Of a stretch of 64,000 bases of DNA, positions 1 through 7,703 are shown piece by piece; the first letter of the stretch is position 1; each line of letters starts with the position of its first letter. The notes beneath the pieces are model-generated. The model made no database searches. It saw only the letters and a program-made list of their open reading frames with translations, and had not been told where the DNA came from. The DNA comes from Desulfopila aestuarii DSM 18488 (lineage in GTDB: Bacteria > Desulfobacterota > Desulfobulbia > Desulfobulbales > Desulfocapsaceae), in the NCBI GenBank assembly GCA_945863875.1, contig CAMBBS010000006.1:1-64000 (forward strand), in the 5' to 3' direction. The translations under genes and the position numbers were made by a program.

Positions 1-78
1 TTTCTAACCAAGGTCGTCTACGCCTCATTCTCCGGCAAAGACTCCCTACCCGATCTGTCCCGGCTGCTCCAGCAATAA
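1..78 (+). CDS. 3' end of an unidentified gene (partial)
   Basis: Frame 1 is open from the window edge to a TAA at 76-78 and gives about 25 residues ending in SRLLQQ. The composition looks like real coding sequence, but the piece is too short to name a family. No clear terminator follows. It could be a chance open frame, so confidence is low. Confidence 0.3.
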   Translation, partial: FLTKVVYASFSGKDSLPDLSRLLQQ

Positions 79-218
79 AGTAATGCCCCCCATCTTTTTA
101 GTTAGCCTAAGTTGTTGTTAAGTAAGTCTTGCCCGGTGAACGGCTACAGATAAACCAGCCTGAAATAGTTCGATAGCCAAAAAAATCTCAGAGTGCTCCT
201 ACGCTGCGTATCATAGCC

Positions 219-556
219 TCACCAATCAACATCATACAAATCCAGTCCAGCAACAATAAATCTGATACGATTGACCGGTATCGTAAATAGATGGACAGAT
301 CGATGTCTTTGCTTGTTACACACAAACATGCGGCAACGATATTTTCTGTGTTAGCAGGACCGCCGTCTTTGTGGGCTTTTAAATGCTCACCTGTGCATTG
401 CATACGTTGGGCTTGTTGTAACGAAAGACCGTGCTGCTGAGCGTATTGCTCTGGGTTTTGTTGCCAGATTGGTTGATGGCAGTAATAACATCTGCCATTT
501 TGGCGAAGGAAAGCGAGGTTGCGTGGGTTCTTGAGGGATTTTCTTTTCTGGGACAT
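219..556 (-). pseudogene. HNH endonuclease-like gene with a frameshift
   Basis: The N-terminal part is a recognisable small HNH nuclease: a CYYC zinc pair near residue 23, a CTGEH motif, then an AHKDGGPANTENIVAAC stretch. Just after the VAAC motif the frame runs on to an unrelated tail that stops at 188. In the other frame the same DNA encodes CNKQRHRS, the expected second zinc half-site and final histidine of the HNH fold, and continues to a TGA at 219-221, giving about 110 residues in total. A single-base loss near 325-335 therefore best explains the gene. Either it is inactive or the consensus has a sequencing error. HNH proteins of this size are often free-standing nucleases of mobile DNA; its biological role here is unknown. 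Confidence 0.7.
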
Positions 557-799
557 AAGTACTCCAACTTTTTAATGGTTAACCCAGATCCGCAAACTGC
601 GATCTCTGGGAACCAGTTGAAGTACTCAGACTGGCAAAACAGGTTTCTGATCAGATAACCTGTCTTATGATACGCTTGATTTGGTGAAAGTGCAATATGG
701 CTGTTTCATTTTCTGGAGCGCTGATAAACTGGATCATAAAAATATGTCGGTGAGTAAATTAATGTTTATTTAAGTCATATTTACAATCAGTTAAACAGT

Positions 800-1115
800 T
801 TATAATAGTAAGATATTATGACCGCCGGAGGCAGCGATCTCCAGAGCTCTTTTAACGTGGGTCTGTCCCTTGATATCGGAGCAATCGACGCCATGTGGTG
901 CACGCTGTAACCTGCATTGGTTCGACCACATCCATGCCGGCGAGAAATTCAACCGCCTGCTGCAGCGAGGAAACGGGTATGATATCGATCCCACCCGGGA
1001 CGATATGCGCCTCGTCACTGTTTTCTTTCGGGATCAAATCCGGCGCCCTCCTCGCGTATATCTGCCGGAGCCAGGTTTACCGTTATTTTCCTGGCCGGAA
1101 ATTGGCAGCCGCAAT
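800..1115 (-). pseudogene. comM: comM (YifB/Mg-chelatase-like) remnant
   Basis: Three fragments of the ComM family are legible on the minus strand in ComM order. First is [16 protein letters not shown] (about 1110-1045). Then, in another frame, comes PKENSDEA...[18 protein letters not shown] (1037 to about 930). Last, in a third frame, is [20 protein letters not shown] (about 880-815). About 100 residues that normally separate the first two blocks are gone. The last block stops at HNILLL, just before the place where the Walker A loop of the AAA+ domain should begin. The ATPase half is therefore missing and no function is possible. ComM is a helicase acting in natural transformation, so this lineage appears to have lost it, or the copy was broken by neighbouring rearrangement. 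Confidence 0.8.
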
Positions 1116-1176
1116 TTATTATTTTTGCAAGCAGAGCTAAAGGACCACATTCGTAGTCAAAGTCTGACGATACTTC

Positions 1177-1908
1177 TTAGTTTTTTCTGTAAAACCGCTG
1201 CATTTCCGAAGAAAACTCACCGTTTTTCTGACAATATACATAAAAGGGCGGTAGAATTTCAACACCCGTTCCGCCGTTTTTTAAACACTGGAGAAGCACC
1301 AGGCGGGCCGGAGCGGTTTCATGGGGATAACTGTAGACGAGTTGAATTTTTTTAACCTCAAGGCAACATTTCTGTGCAAAAGAAACAAACTCGCAGAGGA
1401 GCCCGGCAGGATAAATAAAAGACACCGTTCCACCATTTTTCACAGCAAAGGCAGCGGCAGAAAGAAAATCCTCCAGAGTTGCCAGAATCTGATGCCGCGC
1501 CAGTTGCGCTTCCGGGTTCCTGTTTATCCGTCCGGAGGCCGGACTATAAAAAGGAGGATTGCAGACAATTTTATCGTATGCTTCAGGTTTTGTCAGTGTC
1601 TCGATCTTTTGAATATCGCCCTGCACGATTTTACCGGGTCCTTCAAGGCCGTTGGCCTGGAAATTTTTTCTGGCCAGATCGGCGAGTCCCTGCTGTATTT
1701 CTATGCCGCACACCTCATGAACCCGGTCCCGCCATCGGTAGAGTAGAATCATGCTTATAATTCCCGATCCGGTTCCGAGATCGAGGATGCGGTCTTGTGG
1801 CCTGACTTCCACAAAATGGGCGAGAAGCACAGAGTCAATGGAGAAGCGGTATCCTTTTTGATGTTGATAGCAGATCAGCCCGCCGTCAAAGAGACTATCA
1901 CGACTCAT
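1177..1908 (-). CDS. trmN: tRNA1(Val) (adenine37-N6)-methyltransferase, TrmN6 family
   Basis: This is a class I SAM-dependent methyltransferase expected to methylate N6 of adenine 37 in a tRNA. The SAM-binding loop DLGTGSG is followed by an acidic GIEIQ strand end. The catalytic motif NPPFYS is the N6-adenine type (NPPY/F), and the N-terminal GYRFSIDSVLLAHF block is typical of TrmN6/YfiC. The product is 243 residues from the ATG at 1908, a usual family length. A TTG at 1944 in the same frame would add 12 residues; neither start has a strong ribosome site. It stands alone between the comM remnant and the non-coding leader of the tail operon. The methyltransferase assignment is firm; the tRNA target rests on family membership. 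Confidence 0.8.
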   Translation of the reverse strand: MSRDSLFDGGLICYQHQKGYRFSIDSVLLAHFVEVRPQDRILDLGTGSGIISMILLYRWRDRVHEVCGIEIQQGLADLARKNFQANGLEGPGKIVQGDIQKIETLTKPEAYDKIVCNPPFYSPASGRINRNPEAQLARHQILATLEDFLSAAAFAVKNGGTVSFIYPAGLLCEFVSFAQKCCLEVKKIQLVYSYPHETAPARLVLLQCLKNGGTGVEILPPFYVYCQKNGEFSSEMQRFYRKN

Positions 1909-2035
1909 GGTATCGCAAATGTGCGGAGGATGCAGGTCGATCAATGGCTCGATTCAGTTTCCCGGGTTGAAGACAGGCTCAACCACGATTGAATAAAATT
2001 ATAAATTGATAATTATATTAATAAATTAAAACAAA

Positions 2036-2095
2036 AAAGCCTCAACTGCGGCATGAATCTCTGTTCGTGAGGATCTCACCCAAAACGGAGGCTTT
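2036..2095 (-). terminator. terminator-like hairpin reading leftward
   Basis: The arms AAAGCCTC (2036-2043) and GAGGCTTT (2088-2095) pair perfectly, and a nested GTGAG/CTCAC stem sits at 2067-2079. Read on the minus strand the outer stem is followed by a T-rich tract (TTTTTTGTTTT). No minus-strand gene is seen just upstream of it, so it could terminate a small RNA or act as a leader attenuator for trmN6. Confidence 0.45.
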
Positions 2096-2284
2096 AAAAT
2101 AATTGAAGGATATCAAGCAGCCTATACGAAAACAACTAAAAAAACCGGTTGGCGGAGGATGAAGGGACAAATTGTCGATTGATACCCTGTAACCGCAATT
2201 TGTTTTGCGGCCTAGGTGATATCTATCATCATCGATAAAACTCTATGAGATATTTTGAAAGACGACACAACTACCTGTCGGGGA

Positions 2285-2304
2285 TGCTCCTCAAATGAGG
2301 AGCA
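2285..2304. repeat. perfect 8-bp hairpin
   Basis: TGCTCCTC and GAGGAGCA flank an AAAT loop. No T-run follows on either strand, so a protein-binding or RNA-structural role is more likely than termination. A second hairpin, CCGCAA/TTGCGG, lies at 2193-2210. Confidence 0.45.
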
Positions 2305-2448
2305 ATCTCTATCTACAACAGAATGTTATTGTAATTTACACAAACAAAGTTCCGCCCAGTTCTCAGCAATTTAATATAGCTAAAAATTCTTGTTTTCGTC
2401 AAAAGTATATGGTAGGTTTTTGGCCGATACTTAATCTCTGTTTATCGG

Positions 2449-2464
2449 TGGGACTATTCCTGCT
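2449..2464 (+). promoter_or_regulatory. candidate sigma-54 promoter of the tail operon
   Basis: TGGGAC-N5-CTGCT fits the -24/-12 pattern, with the essential GG (2450-2451) and GC (2462-2463) exactly ten bases apart. It would start RNA near 2476 and leave an 80-nt leader before the TTG start at 2556. No upstream activator site was identified. The match is by eye only. Confidence 0.4.
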
Positions 2465-2555
2465 CTTGCTCTAAGAGGCAGCCACGGATCAATTTTCACG
2501 CGCCATTTAATCACCAAAAAGTTTTCACCCCTTAAAGCAATAAAGGGAGAAAGAA

Positions 2556-3674
2556 TTGGATGAAATTCTTGTACAGGCGTTAAGAGACATTACAGATGTC
2601 CTCGAATCTTTTTTGCCGACACCTGCGCCTGGTGTTACGCAACGTCTGCTTGTTACCCCGAAAAAAATCAAACCGACTGGATTAGGCGGCTACGTTGGCG
2701 TAAACGTCCAACCCCATGCTGCACTCTACGGCCGATACATTCATGCCATCTCGGAGGTGTCTTTGTCCAGCGTCAATGGCTTGGATAGTCTGCATCTGGC
2801 ATCAAACAATGTAACCAATGAGCTTCTTTCCCAAGACAGGGCGACTCTGCGCAATAACGGCATCTTTAAAATAAACCTTGAGACGATGTCTGATATTACT
2901 CATTCAGGCAGCGGCAATAATGCCATTGATTCCCGCTCCCTTCGCTTTACTCTCGAATTCGAATTCATCCCGATTCCTGCGGTATTTGAAGGCCACATCG
3001 GCAAGCTGGAATACAATCTGGAGTTAGCGTTGGCTGCGGGCAAGGCAACGTTTTATCAGATTGATTTTGCCAATGTACAGGCCGCTGGAGAAGATCCTCT
3101 GAGCTATTTTCATTTCCTGGATGATCCAGATATCACGGCAACATCACCGGCGGGTACCTGGGGCTTCGATTTTACCACAGGGAGTATTCATCAAAGCGAG
3201 GATGTCGGCGGCGGCGGTACTACGCTGGCTACCGCCAGAAAAGCAGGAACACAGGCATTGCTGTTAAAAAAAGGTCAGCCCTATCTGTCTCGTAATATGA
3301 TTCTTAAGGCAGAACTGTTTACCGGAGACACGGATGGTATCGGTTTCGTCTTTCGCTGGCTCGATGAAAACAATTTTTACTATTACCTGATGTCTGCGCG
3401 CAACAACTACCATGTGATCGGTAAAAAAACTACAGGCAATTATGCGTTTCTTGAACAAGCCGGGTTGAATGAGACGCTGGGTTTTGCCGTAGGACAAACT
3501 GTGCAGAGCCGGTTGATTATTGAAGGGGAACATTTTCAGGTTTACATGAACGAAAATTTCGTCTTGTCCGGTTCGGACGGTTCCCTGACCGCCGCCGGCA
3601 GGGTGGGCTTTCTCAGCCACCATAATGAAGATGCACATTTTCTCAATCTGCAACTGATTCGTTTTGCGCCTTAA
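2556..3674 (+). CDS. tail-operon first protein: terminator-position domain plus concanavalin-like domain
   Basis: I do not recognise the N-terminal half (about residues 1-195). It is mixed alpha/beta with a strand-rich RFTLEFEFIPIP segment, and it lies directly before the sheath gene, where Mu-like tails encode the tail terminator. Residues about 200-372 resemble a concanavalin/LamG-type beta-sandwich, with motifs GTWGFDFTTGSI, DGIGFVFRWLDENNFYYYLM and GRVGFLSHHNEDAHF; such folds bind sugars. The start is TTG at 2556: GGGAGA lies five bases upstream and there is no in-frame ATG nearby. A 99-bp gap separates it from the sheath gene. A cap carrying a glycan-binding domain is my inference; a fibre or a secreted lectin-like accessory is also possible. 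Confidence 0.5.
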   Translation: MDEILVQALRDITDVLESFLPTPAPGVTQRLLVTPKKIKPTGLGGYVGVNVQPHAALYGRYIHAISEVSLSSVNGLDSLHLASNNVTNELLSQDRATLRNNGIFKINLETMSDITHSGSGNNAIDSRSLRFTLEFEFIPIPAVFEGHIGKLEYNLELALAAGKATFYQIDFANVQAAGEDPLSYFHFLDDPDITATSPAGTWGFDFTTGSIHQSEDVGGGGTTLATARKAGTQALLLKKGQPYLSRNMILKAELFTGDTDGIGFVFRWLDENNFYYYLMSARNNYHVIGKKTTGNYAFLEQAGLNETLGFAVGQTVQSRLIIEGEHFQVYMNENFVLSGSDGSLTAAGRVGFLSHHNEDAHFLNLQLIRFAP

Positions 3675-3773
3675 CATTGACAACTTCGGCGCATTAAGGA
3701 CCAGCCGATAGCTACTGTTGTATCAAAACACGCCAACGAATGTAAACTGGCAAACCAAAGGAGGTACGGCCAA

Positions 3774-4865
3774 ATGGAAACCAGCTTTCCCAGTGAAATA
3801 GTGGTGCCTGGCGTCTTTGTTCGGGTGCAAGCTGAAAACCTCATTACCGCGGGGGGCGTATCTTCTGGAAATATCGGCATTGCCGGTACTGCCGCGGCGG
3901 CAAGCGGTGTCACCAACCCGTTAAATCAAACCCATATTTTATCGAGCATTGCCGATGCCCGACAACTTTACGCCCTGTCAGACGCTGCCTCCGCCGGGAC
4001 GCTTAATTTAATGCGCAGCATAGAAATACTGTTCCGGGCTGGTGCACGAACCGTATTTGCCCACGCCATCCCCGCCAGTTCAAATCAACAGGCATTTACC
4101 GATGCCTTTGATGAACTTGCCAAAGACGATGTCAATATTCTTTTGGCGCCGGAACTGGCAACGACTACGGCTGCTGCTGTTCTCGGCCTGGTCGATACGC
4201 AGGAAACCAATGGCAAGGATATGATTGCAGTTATCGGCTGCGATCAGACGGAACTGAGCGCTATCACCGATCAGGTGGTCGCCAATAAACGTTTTATCAT
4301 GACCACTCCGGGCATTCAGGTCTTCGATGCGGCGGAAGGCACCAATGGCGCGGTTGTCACCTTAAACGGAACATATTCTGCTGCTGCTGTCGCTGGTTTG
4401 ATCAGCAGCCTGGCGGTACAAAACAGCCCAACCAACAAAGTTATTCCGGGCGTTACGAAACTGGCTGCGCGCTATTCCTATGGTCAAACCGTGACCTTGC
4501 TCAATAATAATGTCCTGCCCCTTGAAGAACGTAACGGCGTGCGGGTGGTCCGTGGAATAACCACCGAAGGTGCTGCATTCAAGCAGATTACCACCCGAAG
4601 AATAGTCGATTACGCCAAGGCCGGCGTGCGGCAGGTGAGTCGTCCTTTTATCGGCAGGCTTAACAACGAGAGGATTCGAAAATCCCTGCAGGGTGCCATT
4701 GATGGCTTTCTGAGCAACATGGTCGTCAACGAGTCACTTATCAGCTATGACCTTGAAGTGAAAGCCAGCCGACAGGATGAAATTGCCGGACGTTGTGTCG
4801 TCAACGTTGCCATGCAGCCGGTTTTCAGTATCGACTACATTCATGTGACCCTCGTGCTTTCATAA
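3774..4865 (+). CDS. contractile tail sheath protein
   Basis: This 363-residue protein has the features of the phage/tailocin sheath family. The N-terminal VVPGVFVRVQAENL handshake arm is followed by a variable central region and a conserved C-terminal domain with SRPFIGRLNNERIRKSLQGA and a beta-strand end (DYIHVTLVLS). Sheath subunits stack around the tube and contract to drive it into a target. The start is an ATG after a strong AAGGAGG site. Only one sheath gene is present, unlike PVC/Afp loci, which usually carry several. It is followed after 12 bp by the tube gene, the usual order. Confidence 0.9.
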   Translation: METSFPSEIVVPGVFVRVQAENLITAGGVSSGNIGIAGTAAAASGVTNPLNQTHILSSIADARQLYALSDAASAGTLNLMRSIEILFRAGARTVFAHAIPASSNQQAFTDAFDELAKDDVNILLAPELATTTAAAVLGLVDTQETNGKDMIAVIGCDQTELSAITDQVVANKRFIMTTPGIQVFDAAEGTNGAVVTLNGTYSAAAVAGLISSLAVQNSPTNKVIPGVTKLAARYSYGQTVTLLNNNVLPLEERNGVRVVRGITTEGAAFKQITTRRIVDYAKAGVRQVSRPFIGRLNNERIRKSLQGAIDGFLSNMVVNESLISYDLEVKASRQDEIAGRCVVNVAMQPVFSIDYIHVTLVLS

Positions 4866-4877
4866 GGAGACAAAATC

Positions 4878-5372
4878 GTGGCCAATACCAATGTATATAC
4901 CGGAGCCGACGGCTCCATCAGTTTATCCAGCCTTGAAGGGCTGGAAGGCGAAAAAGCCCAGGCAATTATTGATGCCAATGACCTGGTGTCAGTGGGTCGG
5001 GTGCAGGGTGTTACGGTGGAAGTCAGCTCAGACCTGAAGGCCTATCACGAAATAGGCAGCCGTTACGCTAGCGAACTGCGCCCGGGCAATGTTACTATCA
5101 CCGGTTCAATTGACCGTGCCTTGATAAATGGTGCCTTGTTGAAAATGCTCCTAGGCGATGCAGCCGACACCAGGCCGCCGGGTAATTGGCAGCAGCCTGC
5201 TTTTAATATGTCACTATTGATAGAAAATGTTGCCCGGCCCGGGGTGCGCAACACGGTCACGCTGCACGGTGTGAAAATCAGCAACTGGAATTACAAAATT
5301 CCAGAGGATGACTTCGTCATGGAAACAGCCCGTTTTCAGGCCCTGTCGATAACTGTCGGCGATGAAAGTTAA
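4878..5372 (+). CDS. tail tube protein
   Basis: The product is 164 residues, the size of FII/Mu-gpM-type tube subunits. It begins at a GTG after AAGGAGA. It contains the expected run of beta strands (VQGVTVEVSSDLKAYHEIGS, NVTITGSI, NTVTLHGVKISNWNYKIP) and ends with a strand reading ETARFQALSITVGDE. Rings of this protein form the rigid inner tube carrying the spike. The stop overlaps the start of the chaperone gene (TAATG), showing translational coupling. Confidence 0.85.
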   Translation: MANTNVYTGADGSISLSSLEGLEGEKAQAIIDANDLVSVGRVQGVTVEVSSDLKAYHEIGSRYASELRPGNVTITGSIDRALINGALLKMLLGDAADTRPPGNWQQPAFNMSLLIENVARPGVRNTVTLHGVKISNWNYKIPEDDFVMETARFQALSITVGDES

Positions 5373-5845
5373 TGCTGCGCGCTGATGAGCTGCTGGCCGG
5401 CGGCGAACTGACTTACGAAATCGCCGTTCCCGCGGCAATACTCAAAAAAGAGGCTGCTGAAACTGATGCTGCGGCGAATAAAGTCAGGTTGCGCCCCCTG
5501 ACGGTAAAAGATCTGCAGCGCATCTCTCTTGCCGCGAAAGAGAGTGATAATCTTACCGCGACCCTGATGGTGCAGTCATCGCTGGTTGAACCGGCGATGT
5601 CCGTGGTGCAGGTTGCCGCCATGCATGTGGGGCTGGTCGAATTTTTACTCGAACACGTCAATCGCATCAGCGGAATAACCGGCAATGGGCACGATCTGGA
5701 ACAGGCGGCGAGTGATCCGCTGGCAAAAGCGGCATTCCTCCTGGCGAAAGAATTTGGCTGGACCCCGCAGGACATAAATAATCTGACCCTTGGACAGGTG
5801 GTGCTTCACCTGGAAATGTTGAAACAGCAGCGTACTCTGAAATAA
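5372..5845 (+). CDS. tail assembly chaperone-like protein
   Basis: This 157-residue alpha-helical protein sits between the tube and tape-measure genes, where gpE/Mu gp41-type assembly chaperones are encoded. An RLRPLTVKDLQRISLAAKE block and a final FGWTPQDINNLTLGQVVLHL helix are reminiscent of tail assembly chaperones. These coat the tape measure during tube growth. The ATG overlaps the tube stop by one base. I saw no usable slippery site before its stop, so a frameshifted long form is not supported. The role is inferred from position and general pattern. Confidence 0.6.
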   Translation: MLRADELLAGGELTYEIAVPAAILKKEAAETDAAANKVRLRPLTVKDLQRISLAAKESDNLTATLMVQSSLVEPAMSVVQVAAMHVGLVEFLLEHVNRISGITGNGHDLEQAASDPLAKAAFLLAKEFGWTPQDINNLTLGQVVLHLEMLKQQRTLK

Positions 5846-5870
5846 TTTTTTTTGGCAAAGGGCATAGGAC

Positions 5871-7061
5871 GTGACGCAGAAAGGGCTTGCACGACATATC
5901 AATGCGATACGACGAATCCAGTCTCGACTTGGCACCTCTTCAAGGGCGAAAGGGGGCAATGCCAGGCTTTCCACCCTGTTCCAGGAGCAGGCGGCTGCAA
6001 GGTTGCTGGATAAACTGCATCCCACATTAAACCTGTGCGGCTTCCACCCCTTCACGCAGCAGATTCAATTTGATCTCGCCGCTTTTGACCGACCGCAAAT
6101 CGCCGCTGGAACTTCAGCTCTTACCGCAACATTACAAACTGTTGCGGAGAATGGTCCAGGTAAAACCACGGATGTGGGGCCCGGGCCACAAGCCGCGACA
6201 TTTTATCAGCATATTTCACAACTTGTACTTGAAATAGAGCAGGTCCGGACACGTTCACGCAAATTGCCTGCGGACAAAGAGGTTACCGCACCTACCGGTA
6301 CAACCTCAAGCGTATCGTTAGCTGGTCAATTCCCCGAGAGAAGGCTTCAGCCAAAACCGGCCGGTGGAGAGAACAGAACCGGCAAAAAGCCGTCGGTCAC
6401 GGCACCTGACATCTCCGGGCAGAGAGCACCTGCCCCGGCAAAACAGCGAGTAGATGCGGAATGGTCTGTTCAGGCAAACGATGTGACGAGACAATTCACC
6501 ACCGTTTTTCAAAAAATCGTTGAAAACATGCAGGATTTAGAGCAAGCCACCGTGGCATCCCCGGCTCCTTACGGGGAGAAGTCCATGCCTTTTCCCGGTG
6601 GAAAGGCTGTGAGCGCGACGACCACACCGTCTGCGACAATTTCTCCCGGCAGCCAGACAATGTTGCACCGCCTGACTGACGCAATATGGCTCAGTCAGGC
6701 AAATTTCACGACGGCCCGTACGGGGCCTGCCGGCAAAGAGCACAACATAAGAGAAATGATGCAGAGGCCTCTCCTGCATCATAAAACAAATGACCGGAAA
6801 AACGCCGCCAATCCCGAGCAGAAGTCCATCGCCGCCGCCGTCCATGGTGGAAAAATTGCGCGCCCGGCTCGCCCCCTGGTCTCACCGCCGTCCGCCGAAA
6901 CATCTTTTACTTCACCGGTTGGGCTGCACACAGCCATCCACCCACTTCATGGCGACTTTTCTTTTCAGGATGTCGGCCGCTTAGAGGCACTGAAGGTGGC
7001 CGATGCATTAAGTGAATATCTGCAGGAGCAGGCAGATCTCAACGGAGTCGATTTGTCATGA
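5871..7061 (+). CDS. disordered Pro/Ala/Thr-rich tail-operon protein, unknown
   Basis: No family is recognised. The 396 residues are low in order: after a basic N-terminus (RHINAIRRIQSRLG) come long stretches rich in P, A, T, S, G and K with little hydrophobic content, and a helical C-terminus ending YLQEQADLNGVDLS. The start is GTG at 5871; an in-frame TAG lies six bases upstream, so the gene cannot begin earlier. It overlaps the next gene by four bases (ATGA), so the two are coupled. It lies in the tape-measure neighbourhood. It could be a flexible linker, a lumen protein or a cargo. No secretion signal or catalytic motif is visible. Confidence 0.55.
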   Translation: MTQKGLARHINAIRRIQSRLGTSSRAKGGNARLSTLFQEQAAARLLDKLHPTLNLCGFHPFTQQIQFDLAAFDRPQIAAGTSALTATLQTVAENGPGKTTDVGPGPQAATFYQHISQLVLEIEQVRTRSRKLPADKEVTAPTGTTSSVSLAGQFPERRLQPKPAGGENRTGKKPSVTAPDISGQRAPAPAKQRVDAEWSVQANDVTRQFTTVFQKIVENMQDLEQATVASPAPYGEKSMPFPGGKAVSATTTPSATISPGSQTMLHRLTDAIWLSQANFTTARTGPAGKEHNIREMMQRPLLHHKTNDRKNAANPEQKSIAAAVHGGKIARPARPLVSPPSAETSFTSPVGLHTAIHPLHGDFSFQDVGRLEALKVADALSEYLQEQADLNGVDLS

Positions 7062-7654
7062 ATATTAAACCGATGCTTGGTGATTGGGAGATACCGAGAA
7101 TAGCAGAAATGGTGACCGAGGAACAGCGCGCCTTTGTCGAATTGCACATCCCCGGGCGTGTCGGCAGTGTCTTTCAGGATATGAACTCCCTGCCCATCAT
7201 GCTGACCATATCCGGCAGCCTTTATGGCACGGAATGCACCAATGAATTTTTGCAGCAGGCGAGAACCCGATTTCAGGATGGCGCACCACTGACCTTTGTC
7301 AGCGACATTATCACCGGTACCGAGCTGCAGTACGTCATCGTGGAAAAGATGCATTTTCAGATCAATGCCGCAAATCCCGAACAGCTGGATTATCTGATCC
7401 GACTGAAAGAAAGCCCGCCGCCTCCCCCGCCCTCGACGAGCAGCTTTCTGGATGGCCTGGATGCCGGGTTGCTCGAACAGGCCGGGGCACTGGTCGATGC
7501 AGTCGGCGGGGCACTGGATGCGCTTGAGGCCTTAGGCAATATGCCTGATTTCGGCGATCCCAGTGGTCCTCTGGAGGCAACATTGAGTGAGATCGACGGC
7601 ATTATCAGCGACCTCGGGGGTATCGCCTCCTCACTTGGGGAAGTGTTTGGCTAG
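7058..7654 (+). CDS. baseplate hub/tube adaptor-like protein (Mu gpN N-terminal type)
   Basis: The first 115 residues follow the pattern of the small domain found at the start of Mu-type DNA-circulation/hub proteins: a PGRVGSVFQDMNSLPIMLTI strand pair, EFLQQARTRFQDGAPLTFVSD, then a VIVEKMHFQI strand. Such domains join the tube to the hub. A proline run (residues about 124-130) leads into a hydrophobic, Gly/Leu/Ala-rich C-terminal tail (LLEQAGALVDAVGGALDALE) resembling the helical repeats of the next protein. It overlaps the preceding gene by four bases. The assignment comes from pattern and place, so the exact family needs a profile search. Confidence 0.5.
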   Translation: MNIKPMLGDWEIPRIAEMVTEEQRAFVELHIPGRVGSVFQDMNSLPIMLTISGSLYGTECTNEFLQQARTRFQDGAPLTFVSDIITGTELQYVIVEKMHFQINAANPEQLDYLIRLKESPPPPPPSTSSFLDGLDAGLLEQAGALVDAVGGALDALEALGNMPDFGDPSGPLEATLSEIDGIISDLGGIASSLGEVFG

Positions 7655-7703
7655 GAGCCTGTGCGAAGATGCAGATGAACAGAACAAACGACAAGGATCT
7701 GCC

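Larger units (their letters stand above)
1945..2555. other. 610-bp non-coding region upstream of the contractile-tail operon
   Basis: No convincing gene is seen. The region is AT-rich near 1985-2035. It holds several inverted repeats (2036-2095, 2193-2210, 2285-2304) and a sigma-54-like promoter at 2449-2464. It separates divergent trmN6 and the tail operon, and is the only long gap before the 23-kb operon, so it most likely carries that operon's control elements. Confidence 0.6.

Noticed and set aside
870-1355. 161-codon open frame on the plus strand over the comM remnant and trmN6 end
   Set aside because: Antisense to recognisable ComM blocks and to TrmN6; no domain of its own.
5840-5870. 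Possible programmed frameshift of the tail assembly chaperone at the T8 run
   Set aside because: The run (5846-5853) lies after the stop codon of the chaperone, so ribosomes would not reach it, and the following gene has an in-frame TAG just before its GTG start.
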